DNA of 64,000 nucleotides from Dermatophagoides farinae. Taxonomy: Eukaryota; Arthropoda; Arachnida; Sarcoptiformes; Pyroglyphidae. The stretch spans positions 4,441,001 to 4,505,000 of the forward strand of contig NC_134682.1 in NCBI RefSeq assembly GCF_024713945.1, written 5' to 3'. The notes under the pieces were generated by a model, which worked only from the letters and a program-made list of their open reading frames with translations, was not told where the DNA came from and searched no databases. Positions 8,257 through 21,200 of this stretch are shown in pieces. Both the position numbers and the translations under genes were made by a program. Numbering within the stretch: the first letter of the stretch is position 1; each line of letters starts with the position of its first letter.

Positions 8257-11242
8257 GATGATCGGACACTCAATGTGTCCGTTTGTGTGTGTGTGTATGT
8301 GTGTGATACATTTTCTTCTTTATACGAAAAAAAAAAACATGAAATTTGAAGAGTCACAAAAAAAAGTGGAGAGGAAGAAAAAAAAGATGAAAAAAAATGT
8401 CAAGATCTCCCAACAAGATGATCTTCTATCATCATCCATACACTAAATTCAGCCAAACATCTTGAAATGATGAAAGCGTTGGAGATGATGATTGGAAAAA
8501 AACGTTCAATTTGTCCACTTGTTCACACAATAATTGAATTTTTTTTTTACATTTTCGGCCACAGGTTATAGGTTAATAATGATAATTTTTCATTCATTTT
8601 ATTTCGCACACACAGGTGACCGACATCACAAAAAAACGTAGCGGTCTTGTTTGTTGAATTCAAAAAAAAAAAAAAAAAATTTCGTTTTCCATTTCAAATT
8701 TCAATTTACAGCTAAATCAAAAAAAATGAAATGAAATGAAATGAAACATTTAAAAAACATTTTTCTTTCTCCTTGAAGAGTTTAGTGCCGAGATAATCGA
8801 AAAAAAAACAGGGTGATAGAGAGAGAGAAAAGTTTTTCGGAAATCTAGATAAACAAGAGAAAATAAAAAATTTTTTTCCAGAAAAATTTTTTTTACACAG
8901 TCTCTGAAAATGTGTGTATTTTTCTCCCAGTATGAATATAACGCTAATCTATCCACAGTAGCTACAAAAAAAACTGAACGATCCATATCATCATCATCAT
9001 CATCGTTTTGGTGTGAAAGTGAAAATCGATAATCTTGAAGCAAAAAAAGTCAAAAAAAAAAAATCCGTTGGTCTCGCGGTCACTGTCCGAGATATCATCA
9101 TCATCGTCATCACGATATATAAATTATTAATACACACACTAACCACACTAACCAGAGAGAAACAAAAAATCCACCAGAAGCTTCGTTGATAATTGCAATA
9201 TGCAGAACAAAAAAAAAAAAAAAAAAATTCAAGTCAAACTCAATTTGTTTCAAACCAGTCGGTTTGAAATGAAATTATTTTTGGTGCTCCATTTTTTTTT
9301 CGGCGCTTTTCATTCTAAAATCTAATTAGAAAATGAACAATTATCGATTGAAATGCAAAATATCAAAATACAGCCACCAAATATATCACACAGTGATTTT
9401 TTTTTTTTTTTTTGGTTATTGGTTGGTTTAATGTCAATGAATTTAGCCATTTAGTTTTTCTCTGTACATTTCTATGGGCCAAATTTTTTTTTATATATTG
9501 GATATAAAATTCACATTTAACCCGTTAATCTTTATATGTGATCTGTGTGTTGAACTTTTTTTTCTGATTTTTTCAAAAGAAAAAAAAATTTTTTTTATAA
9601 TCATCACCATGCGAATGTCATGAAATCAAGTTTTTTCTTCTCACTGATGATGGTCACACACACACACAAACGCACATGATGGTAATGATCAGTTGAAGTG
9701 AAAAGTTTTTTTGACTTTCGAACAGATTTTTCATGTCCGATTTTTCGATCCAAATTGATTAATGATTTGGGATCAAAAAAAAAAAAAAGAAAAAAAATAG
9801 AAAAAAATTATCCAAACTCAATTCAATTCGATATGCAACGAAAAATTGTTTCTCGGGAAATTTCCACTACATATAGTCTGATCTGATCTGATCTGATCTG
9901 ATTGGATTGGATTGGATTTTTTTTCGGGTAGACGAAATAAAATTTACTGGCTGATTGTTTTCAAACAACTACATTTATCTTGAATTGAAATGCTTCAAAG
10001 TGGATGGAATGATTTTTTTTATTGCATAATAAATAATAATTTGATGATGAAGAAAGTATTTTTTTTTCTTGTGCGTGTGTTCAATGATCAGATATCGATC
10101 CAATTTTTTTTTTTTTTGAACAAAATTTCAACAGCAGCAGCAGCAGCAACAACAACAACAACAACAATTCAGATATAATGGCAGTGGCCATTTAATAACA
10201 AGTGTGTAATATGTATGTGTTTTTTTTTTATTTTATTTTTTTCGGTCACCGAACTTTCAAACTTTGTTTACTAATTCACAAATGGAATGAACAACAACAA
10301 CAACAACAAAAAAATTTATTGAAAAACAATAAACAGTTACATTAAATGTGTGTGTGTGTGTGGAAAGAAACAGTTGGCCAACGGGGGTGAAAATTAATTA
10401 GAAAGATAAAAAGATAAAAAAAATGATGATGAATAAGTAGCCGCCAGTAGAACAAAAATGGATTAGATTCAATTTTGTTGTTTATTCATTCTTTCATTTA
10501 TATTGGGTTCTAATCATCATCAACGACACTCACACACACACACAAACACACATTAAATGTAACTCATAAGTGCACAAACAAACAAAAAAAAATCAAAAAT
10601 CGTCAATTTCATCGTTGTCTAATTGGATCATCGGCCCACGACACACACCAATCATCATCAAAATGAAAATGAAATTTTTCATCATCATCATCAGCATAAT
10701 TTCAATAAACAAGTGTGTGTGTGTGTTTTGTTTTATTTTGTTTCAAACAATAATGAAAATGAAAATAAATCAAAATTGCTGATGTGATTATTTAATTTCA
10801 ATGAAAATTTAAAATCATCATCATCATCATATCTAAAAAGTGGACAACGGTCAACAACTTCCGTTTTCAACTTTCGTCGTTGTTGTTGTTGGATATTCAA
10901 ATTTAATCAATTTTTGAATTTGAATCGATTATTATTATTCATTATTGTTTATGAGTGTGTGTGTGTGTGTATGAGCGTGCTTTGTCTATTTTACTTTTGG
11001 AAAATTTTAATGGGCCCACGTTTTTTTTTCGTATCAAGTGGTAAAAATAAAAAAAAAATTGGTTTCTGAGTTGCTCCAATTTTTTTCTCTCTCATCTGGA
11101 GCCTATAGGCAACATCGTGGCTATATTCAACATTTGTATACAATCCAGTGGAGTTCAATCAATTCAAATCATCATAAATGATCATGTTATATTTTTGTTT
11201 GTTGTTGTTGTTGTTTTTGATAAATTTATCTCAAATTTCTAT

Positions 11243-11298
11243 CAGTCGGTCGGTCGGTCGGTCAGTTAGTCACTCAGTCAGTCAGTCAGTCAGTCGGT
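11243..11298. repeat. GTCG/GTCA tetranucleotide array
   Basis: About fourteen tandem tetranucleotides, CGGT units followed by CAGT units. A shorter CAGT array occurs at about 15397-15425. Confidence 0.9.
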
Positions 11299-11859
11299 TT
11301 AATGTTTTTTTTCTTCTTCTTTAGCCTTTAGTTATGAAAAAAATTACCCATAACAAGGGGAGAGAGAGATGGTCATCATCAATGATGATTTGTGCGTGTG
11401 TGTGTGCATGTGTGTGTGTCTGTGTACCGACAAAAATGAAGTTAAAAATTTGTTTCGATTTCAAATTTAAAATTCAAAAAATTTCAAAAAGAAAAAAAAC
11501 AAAAGTAACAGCAACAAAAAAAAAACAAATCTAAATTTGTCTTTACCAAGAAATTGAAATGTTTTTATATTAAAATGAGATGACCAGTAAATTAATGTTT
11601 GTTTTGGACACATAAAAATATATAATCTGATAATCGGTTAATGAAAACACGCGTACTGATGAATCTGCCTGTGTGTGTGTGTGTGTGTGCAACACGTGAT
11701 TGAATCTTTCCTGTTTATTTTTTGAAAATATGCAAACTGGAAATGGAAAATTTCTTTTTTTTTTTGATATTTTTTTTAATTAAGTGTCACTGCATATTAT
11801 AAAAAACTTTTACATTTCATCGTTTCATTTAATACAAACGGTAAAGCAAATGATGCCCA

Positions 11860-11875
11860 CACCGCCATCTAGTGT
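11860..11875 (-). promoter_or_regulatory. CTCF-like site
   Basis: Reverse strand reads CACTAGATGGCGGTG; CACTAGATGGC matches CASYAGRKGGC throughout. It is in the spacer between the two PYRRV-core genes. Confidence 0.45.
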
Positions 11876-12336
11876 TTGAGATTGTAACCAGGAAAAAAAA
11901 TCCACCTGTTGAAAATATTTTTAAATGAAAAATACAAAAAAAAAAAAAAATTCAAATGCAAATTTGAATATGCAAATTTGAAAATTTAAATTTATTTTTT
12001 GGTGAATAAAATAAAAAAAAAATTTCTGATTTTATAATCTGATTATTGTATTCATTCTCTTCTCTCTCTCTCCATATACAAGAGAAAATCTAAAAAAAAT
12101 GGCAAGCAAACTGACTAATTGAACTAGTTTTAATTCATTAGAGTTCATCGGATCATCATTATTATTACAATATAAACGAAATCAACATCATCAAGATTAA
12201 AATGATGATTTGGATGATTATCATCATCATCATTTGAATCTGGATCGTTTCCATATTTATATTTACAAAACAGCAGACAGTTTTTTTTCTCTCGTCTTAT
12301 TATAATTCAATTCATTTTTTTTTTGCTTTGCTTTCG

Positions 12337-12361
12337 TTTTTTTTTTTTTTTTTTTTTTTTT
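12337..12361. repeat. 25-base T homopolymer
   Basis: Uninterrupted run of T, the longest homopolymer I noted in the window. Confidence 0.9.
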
Positions 12362-13826
12362 GGTTAAATATACAAATACGGTCAACAAAAAAAAAATCGA
12401 ACCATTATAATCGATCTTATTCGATCCATAATTTACCCTTTCAGTGCGTAGGTGTATTTGTCGACTCTTTCGGATTCATTTTTGTTAATACCCCAAATAT
12501 TTCAAATGGAAATGAATTTTTTTTTTCTTCATTTCAATATAATACAATTTTCATTTGTGTTTCTAATTACGGCCATTGAAATGGTATTATTTCTGTTTTT
12601 GTTTGGTTTTAGTTTTAAATTTAAAATCCAGATTTAACGGAATGAAATGATTTCTCTCCATCTTTTTGGCTTCCGTCCAGTGATTATCATCATCAGTATT
12701 TTTAATCGTTTCGCTGTTAAAAAAAAAGAGACAAACACACACACACAAGAAAAAAAAATGGTAAACCACAACACAACAGAAAACGAAGAACCATCTTTAT
12801 TGTTTTATTTTTTTTTGTTTCTTTCTAAATGTCTAGTATGCATGTGTGTGTGTTCATTTTCAGTTAGTTTATACCAAAAATGAAAAAAAAATAATGAAAA
12901 AAAAATGGTAACAAGAAGAAAAAAAAATGATGGTAGTAGTAGTCATCAGTTAGTTTGTTTGGTTGATTATTCTTCTTCTTTTCATTTCAGTTAGTAAAAA
13001 CCAAAAATGGAAAGCAAAAAAAAAAAAAAAAACAGCAATGAAGTGAAAAAGTCAATGTCCGAATGATGATGACATACACACGAAACAACGACATTATTAG
13101 GATGATGATGATGATCATCATCATCATAAATAATGGGAAATGTATACAAGTCATATGTGTTTTCTGTATGTAATGTTGTTGTTGTTGTTGTTGTTGTTTT
13201 TTGTATGTATCCAAATGGATTGTAAAAAAAGAAAAGAAAAAATCCAAGAAAAAAAAATTTGTAAATTACATGCAATCATTACATAATGATGACGATGATT
13301 ATCTAGTTCTGTATTCATATTTATATAGGTTATATAAAGGTAAGAAGACACACATACACACACACAAACACACAGTGAGATGTGTTAAAAATGATGATGA
13401 TGTGATGTGATGTTTCGATGGCAAAAATTGATGACGATTATGATGATGATGATGATGATGATGATAATGACTGATGAATTATCATCTGTGTGTATGTGTG
13501 GCATTCAGCTGAATAAATTATGATTCGTGATTCGTTTCGATATATCGTTTTTTTTTTGTTTTACCCGGAAAATTTTTTTTTTTTGTTTCGTTTTCCAAGT
13601 TATTATGAAGAATGAAGAAAGCAGACAAACAGACAAACAAACAAACAAATTCCTGGTTCCAGAACATAAATTTTCCACCTTTTTCATTTTTATTTTTTAT
13701 TTTTTTTTTTTTTTTTTTTGATTTGAAGCAAGGTTTACATTTTATTTTTTTTTTTGTTTATTTTATATATATAAAAAAAATATTCATAATAATATCGATA
13801 ATATCGATAGTATGGATTTTTTTTTC

Positions 13827-15200
13827 TTAATATCGATCCCAATATCTTCGTTGAATATAACGTATAGGTTTATTGTTCTGTGGCCGTAATTCAGTCATTG
13901 CTGTACCACGATAATTTTTTGAATGATGTTGTTGTTGATGATGATGAGAATGAATATGAGGATGATGTAAATGTTGTTGTCTTGTCAATCTTGATTGTGC
14001 ATGTTGATGCGAATGTGGATGTTGTTCTGTATCCATATCATCCGATGGTAATGCCATAAATCTAATACGTTGTTCACTATAACTGCCGCTCATATTATCG
14101 GGATATCCACCACCGGAACCATGACCAGCACGGCTTGTTGTTTTACCCATACCACCACCACCACCACCACTACCACCGGCTCCACCATGTCTTGGTTCAC
14201 CTTTTGCAACGATCGTGTGAACATTCTCAATAACAGGACGAACTTCCTGTACAACACGACGATATGGTTGTATGATTTCATGTACCTCTTGAATAACTGG
14301 ACGTATTACTTCATGTTTAATACGATGTGCTTCTTCCTGTGAACGAACAAATTCCACTTCCGGTGCTGGTAATGTTTGATGTTGTTGTTTAATTTTTACT
14401 GGCATCGATTGTGTACGAAACACAATGGAATATGGTTGTTTAGCATACATTGATTCAAATTCCAATTTGCCATTCTTATCAGGATATGTAAACATACTTC
14501 CTTGTGGGATTTGCGTTATTTTCGATATACCTTCCTGATTCTGATACATTCCATAACCAGCGGCCGCCGATTGTGATGATTGTTCATCATAATTTGATGC
14601 CGATGTTTGTGTATCATCATTGTGTGGCAATAATTGTGCTTGATTAGCTAAACGATTATAAATTTCATTCAAACGATTCTGTTCATTTGTTGTCAATAAT
14701 GATGACGATTGTTGTTGTTGTTGTTGTTGTTGTTGTGGTTCAGCTGAACTAATTGAATCAATTATCATTGATGATGATTGCTGCTGTTGTTGTTGTTGGT
14801 GTTGGTGTTGGTGTTGATGATCAATTTGTTGTGATGATTGATCATTGCTTAATGCTTGCAATGGTTCATTATTATTATTATGATTATTATGATTATTCAT
14901 ATGATCATCGATTGTTGTTTCATATTTTTGTTCAATTTGTTCAATAGCCGAATCTGTTAAAAAATATGCCTGACTATTGATTATTAATGATGATGATATT
15001 ATTATGTAGCTTATTAATGCTACAATGGATATGGTCAGATGTTGTTGTCGATTCTGTATTTTCAACAAGAGATAATGAGAGAAAAAAAAGAATAGAAAAG
15101 AATAGAAAAGAATCCATTTGAATCATTCATTCATTCATTCATTCATTTTTTCTTCGATTAAATGTGCAACACTTACATTTTTTATGAATTTCATTTTCAT
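13827..15200 (-). CDS. Secreted Gln/His-rich protein with PYRRV core, paralogue 2 (possibly cuticular)
   Basis: Two exons, 15200-15177 and 15053-13827 (donor AAT|GTAAGT, acceptor ATACAG|AAT, phase 0), 416 residues. Exon 1 encodes MKMKFIKN; exon 2 continues with a hydrophobic signal peptide (TISIVALISYIIISSSLII). A Gln/His/Ser-rich region follows, then VFRTQSMPV, then the core VIQEVHEIIQPYRRVVQEV. After it come a Gly-rich stretch, a His/Gln-rich stretch (with HPHSHQHAQS and similar) and a basic Tyr-containing end, RYIQRRYWDRY. In paralogue 1 two introns interrupt the conserved part; here the same part is one exon, so introns were lost in this copy or gained in the other. His-rich and Gly-rich repeats suit a sclerotised extracellular matrix. 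Function is inferred. Confidence 0.8.
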
Positions 15201-18200
15201 GAATTTTTGGATATATTTAAATTAATTAATAATGAAAAAAATGTTGATGATGATGATGATGATGATAATTTTCAAAAAATCACTTGTTGATTGGCACACA
15301 CATTGGTGAACAAGAAAAAAAAATCACTAAAATCAAACACAGATATATTCATTCAAAAAAAAAAAAATTTCTGAATGAAAATCAATCAATCAATCAATCA
15401 GTAAGTCAGTCAGTCAGTCAGTTAGTCGATAGGTCAAAATCCCATATACATGATCATCATAATCATTATGATCATTATTACACACACACACACGATGAGA
15501 ATCAAATGAAAATGAAAATGAAAAACACACTGATGATGATGAAAAATAAAATGAAATGAAATGAAATGAAACAACAACAACAACCACCAGTTGCACAGTG
15601 ATTCACTCTGTGTTTTTGATGATGATGATGATGATGATGAGAATGAAAAGGTTCGGAAAGATTCAAAGATTTAAAAAAAAATTTTTCCACTTCTATTTAT
15701 ATGTTCGTTTTCTTCATCCATCCATTCATTCATTCCCACTAAACATTGATTATTTCGAATGGTCTTTTTTTTTGTTCTTTATTTTATTTTCTTCACCACA
15801 ATACACACTACTACCGAGTTTGATGATGATGATGATGATGATGATATTCATAGAAAAAAAATGGTTCATCATCATCATCATCATGATCATGATGATCATC
15901 TTGGTAAGAAGAGAAGCTTGCTTGGCAAGCTTTGGCCTAAGTAAGTCAAGTGAGAAAGAGAAAAAAAATTGATAGAGAACTGAAAGAGAGTGAGGTGAGA
16001 GAAACCGGCGGTCAACGCAAAAAAAAATGATGATGAGAACATCGTGGATTTTTTTTGGAAATTTTTTTTAAATTGGAAAATTTTTTTTTCATTTTATTCA
16101 AAACAAAAAAAACCGACGATAGTGAGAGTCATTGGATCGGGTGTAAATAGCCTGGTTGACCCAGGTAAATTTTTTTTTTTTTTTTATTATAAAAAACTTG
16201 AAATATGAATTTTTTTTTTATTTCTTTCTTCTCATATGTTAACCGCGATGATGATGATGATGATGATGATGGGAATAAAAAAAAACTCGGTCAACCAACT
16301 GACCAACATTCATTTTTTTTTTTTGCTTTTTAAAATTAAGTTTTAGAGCCATCATCATCATACAGATGTCATAAAATGACAGCGAGCAAGGAATTTAAAC
16401 TTTTTGATGACCAACCAACCAAACAACCGACCAACAGTGTACAACAAAAACAACAACAATCGTCCAAGATCATCATCATCATCATCATAATGGGAATTTA
16501 AATTCAAAAACCCAAAAAAAAATGATGAACAGCTCGTTGATCAAGAATAGATAGGTGAGAGAAATGATGAGGATGAGATATAAAAAAAATGCGAGATGAG
16601 ATGTGTGATGCAGTGAGTCAAAGGTCAAAGTTCCTCAATCTGATTTATTTTTTTTTTTGAAATTTTTCATTTTTTTTAAAAAATTAAAATTCCAAATGGT
16701 TCCTAAATGCAAAGTCCCGAGGATATGAAATGAGTTGAATGACACATACACGCACACACACACACACACATGTGCTTATTATGTTTTCAGGTTGTGAAAA
16801 AAAAACAAAATGACCACTGCCCAATTATATTTGACAATTATGATGATGATGATGATGATGATCGCAAAAACACCATTTTTTTACTTAAAAACAAAAATAA
16901 ACTAATCATCATCATCATCATCGATCGATCTACCGATCTATCGATCGATGGATGTATTGATAAACTGTTTCAGGCGATTATCGAAAGGATGATTTTTTAC
17001 TTCTTGTCGTTGTTTTTGTTTTTGGATCAAAATGAACAAAAAAATCTATAATAAAAATAAATAAAAAAGACGAGATGGTATGTAATGTGAACATGGTTGG
17101 AAAAAAATAACTAGGCTAACGAAAGTTTTTTTTCGGTTTTTTTGGCATAGTAAAAAAAAATAAAATAAGCCCAAAAGGCATCTCATTTTCATTTTCATTT
17201 TCATTTAATTTCATTGAATTGAACATGTCGATTCCATTTTTTTTTTGCAGAGACAGAGAGACAAAAAAAAATATGTAGAAAACACCAAAGGGTTAAAATT
17301 GATTCATTGATATTTGGACATATTTGAATATACAAAACAAAAAAAAAACATAAATCACGATGGATTTATGAAAATTTTTTTCATTTCTTTCTTTCTTTCT
17401 TTCTTTCTGTATGGTTCTAAATGCCAAATTTATGGCTATTCAATCAAATGGAATGGAGAAAGAGAAAAAAAAAGACGCACACACACAGCCAAACCTTCAT
17501 CATTGGATAATTTTTGGCTGATGATGATGCTAAATCGGGATTTTTTTTTTTTTTTTTTTTTTGGTTTCACTTGTGTCTGTATTTCCATTCGTTCATTGTT
17601 GATGGTGATGATGATGATGATGATGATAAAGAAACGGGCCATATAGAAATTGAATATAATGAAATGATGGAAAAAAATGAAAAAATCTTGAAATGCCGAT
17701 GATGATGATGATGATGATGATGAAGAATGTCAATGGTAAATCAACAACAATCGGTATTGTTGTTGCTGCTGCTGCTGCTGTTGTTGTTTTGTTCAACAGT
17801 TGGTCAGCTTTGTTGACTGATCGACCGGCTACTGCCGGAGTCATTACAAAAAAAAAAATGTTATTGATGATTGGCTATCGTTTTTTTTTCGTTTTTCACC
17901 ACAACAAAAATAGTAACCAATGAACCAGAAAAAAAATGAATATAATAAACCATTTGGAGGTTATCACCAATCAATATTGATTGATCCATTTATTTGATTG
18001 TATTATATACCAGATAATAATAATAATATGGTGCAATTTAGGCAAATTTATTTTAAAAAAATGACCACAAATGGTCAGCAATATTGGTCAAATAAAAAAA
18101 ATTACAATTTTTTTCGTCATTCACAAACAAACACAAAAACAACAACAACAACAACAACCACATTTCTGCTTCTTGTCTGGGGTTATATTTTCCTTTCCAT

Positions 18201-21200
18201 TTCGAATAGAAATCATCATTCATTTCATTTCATTCATAACATTTCCTACCGTCATCATCAGAGTTGGAAAAAAAATTAAATTTTCCCCCCCCCCCAAAAA
18301 AAAACTATGATGATGATGACCATTTCCTTAATGATTAAAGCTTGACCAAGTCATTTTTTCATTTCATTTTAGCTCAGTTCAGTTTTTTTTTTAATTTCTA
18401 ATCTGATGATGATGACATATACGGATGTCTCCGAAAATCACGCATACACACACACACACACTGATTACCGGAGGATTTCAAGTGAAACATGGAAAAAAAA
18501 TGTCTCCATGCCAAAAATGTTCATTTTGTTGTTGTTGTTGTTGTTGATTTTTTCGGCTCTTTTATCGAGATTGATTTTTTTTATTCACAATCAATCGATT
18601 AATTAGAAAAGATGAAATTTATTTTTTCTTGAAAAAAAACCTGTGGTGTTTATTTATAGAACCATGATGATCCACCCGCCGCCACCACCACCACCATCAT
18701 CATCATGGAAATTTTTTCTGTTTTTGCACATCATATTTTTTTTTGTTGCCATAAGGCTAATCTAGTTAGCCAGTAGTAATGATAATTGGTCGTCCATCAA
18801 TATCGGGCAGTTTCTTTTTCCCTAGCCATTAATCGTTTATGAGATCGATAAGAAACCAGAGAAAAAAAAATTTTGTCAAATTTTGTCGAAATTGACTGAA
18901 ACTTTTTTTCTTCTTCTTCATTTCACATGGATTTTTTTTCTGGACGGAAATTGTTCAATGTTCGGTTATTATTATTATTATGTTAATCGATCCATAATCA
19001 ACAACAACAACAACAGCAACAGGTCTTTAAACTTGTTTTTTTTTCGTTTTGAAAAAAAGTATAAAAAAAAAAATTCAACAAATTTCACTATCGATCACGA
19101 TGGATATCACGATCAATATTTACGAATATTTACCCGATGCTGATGCTGATGCTGATGTTGATGATGATGATCTGTCGACTACAACGAAGACGACAACATG
19201 TACACGTTTTTTTTCGGCTGGATAAAAAAAAAACACAAAAAAAAATTTTCCACCAACCAATCGGTGGAATTAAGTTGAAATTTTTTTTTATTTTTTTTTT
19301 TTTTTTATTTTTGAATAAAAAAAACAAATCTGTAGATGATGAGATAATTGTAAATTTCCGTTTTTTTTTGTTTGTTTTTGTTTTTTTTTGTTGCTGTTTA
19401 GATTTGAAAAATTTTTTTTCAAGAAAAAAAAATCAGCTGCTTCGTCGTATAATTCGTGTGTGTGCGTGTTTGCTGGATGAATGGATGCTGGATGTCGACA
19501 CACACACACACGCCCATTGTGTAGTGTAAATTCCAATTTTACTTGAATTTTTCTTTTCATTCCACTAATTGTCATATAAATGGCAAATGGCAAATTGTTC
19601 ATTTGTCGCGTTTATCATAGTTTTTTGGATCAATTTTTTTTTGCTTCCAATACAAACGTTACGAGGTTAATTGCTCGTCGTCATCATCATCATCATTGGG
19701 AGTTCATCGTTCACTCTCCAACTAGTAATGGTCGGGTTAATTTTTTTTTTCGTTTATTTGAATGTTTTTTTTTCTCCCCGTTTATACTAATCACACTCAT
19801 CATCATCATTCAATTTGATTTCATCAAAAATGAAAAAGAAAAAAAAAGGAAAAAAAAAAGAAAAAAAAATTTTCCATCGTTTATCATAGATCCACTATCT
19901 AATTATCGAAAATGAAAAAAAAACGAAAGAAAAGAAAAAAGAAAACACTGCTGCTGATGCTAATGCTTTGGCCAAAAAATCCAGTCTTTTCCGTGGCCAA
20001 ATAATGTCCATCCGGATGTGATCCATAATCATCTTCATAAAATCTAATCTTTTCGTTCTAATTATATTTTGATTAGTATCATCATCATCATTATTGGAAC
20101 AGACCAATAAATTGTTTGTTTTTGTATTCTGCTGATGCTACAAAAAAACGATCACACAAAAAAAAAATCTGACCCTTATGGCTGTTATTATCAACATTTT
20201 CAATGGCTTTCAATGTAACAAAAAAAAAAAATTCAGATCGCATCATGTCTGGACAATGCTGCTGCTGTTGTTATCGGTAATGATGGTGATGGTGATGTAA
20301 TTAATTTAATCTGATTTGATATTGGTTGTAAATGAAAAACAAAAAAAACAAACAAAAATCTGATTGCCCTCGATGGAAGAAAAAAAATTTTTTTTTTTTC
20401 ATTATTATTATCATCGAATCAATCCAAGTCGATCTTGTATTAGATTTTCTCAATCAATTCTCAATTATCATCATCATCACCTACATCGATTGTCAATCAA
20501 GAAAAAAAAATTTTTTGATACAAAAAAACAAAAATTAATCAAATTAGATTAAAGCTCAACACACACACACAAACACACGGACACGAACACAGGATTTGAT
20601 TCAAATTTTGCATATTCAAAAATTGTTGCTGTTGTTCTTCATTTACATTGATGGCCATTGGTCATTATAATAATCTTGATTGAAGAACATTTTTTTTTTA
20701 TTTGTTTTTTTTTTGTTCTGTCCAGTCCAAACAACGACGACAACGACAACGATGATGATGATGATGATGATCAACAGGTTTTCATTTTCATTTTCATTTT
20801 TTAGATTAATTCCATTGCAACTACAAGCTTCTTATTCATTTTTTTTTTTTGTTTACTTCAAATGTATCAATCTTTATCCAGGTTCACAGTAGTTCATTCA
20901 TTCAGTGTATGTGTGTATTTAACACTTCTAGAGCCATGGCTATAGTTAAAGACTGAAGGACGGATGTAGATGTAAATCATCAACCCACACACACACACAC
21001 AAACACAGTAATAAAAACAAAAAACAAAACCGGAAACCCTTTAATCACCATCATCATCATCATCGACGTATGTTTTTATGTAGATTTTGTTCGTGTGTCG
21101 GATCAGTAGTGAAGAAAAAAAAAAGAAAAAAAGAAACAGCAACAACAACAACAAAAAAATCTCTAATTTGTTCGATGATTTTAATATGTTGAAAAAAAAA

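Larger units (their letters stand above)
8257..13826. other. Gene-free spacer rich in simple repeats
   Basis: No supported gene on either strand. Open frames here are low-complexity translations of A/T runs, (GAT)n, (CAA)n and (GT)n. Notable contents are (CTGAT)n and (TGGAT)n near 9877-9917, a GTCG/GTCA tetranucleotide array at 11243-11298, a CTCF-like site at 11860-11875, and a 25-base T run at 12337-12361. It lies upstream of PYRRV-core gene 1 and downstream of gene 2. Confidence 0.6.

Noticed and set aside
9500-9530. TTTAACCCGTTAA, thought to be a second MITE end
   Set aside because: No matching inverted partner with GGGTTAA is found within a few hundred bases, and the sequence after CCC does not match the element at 41753.
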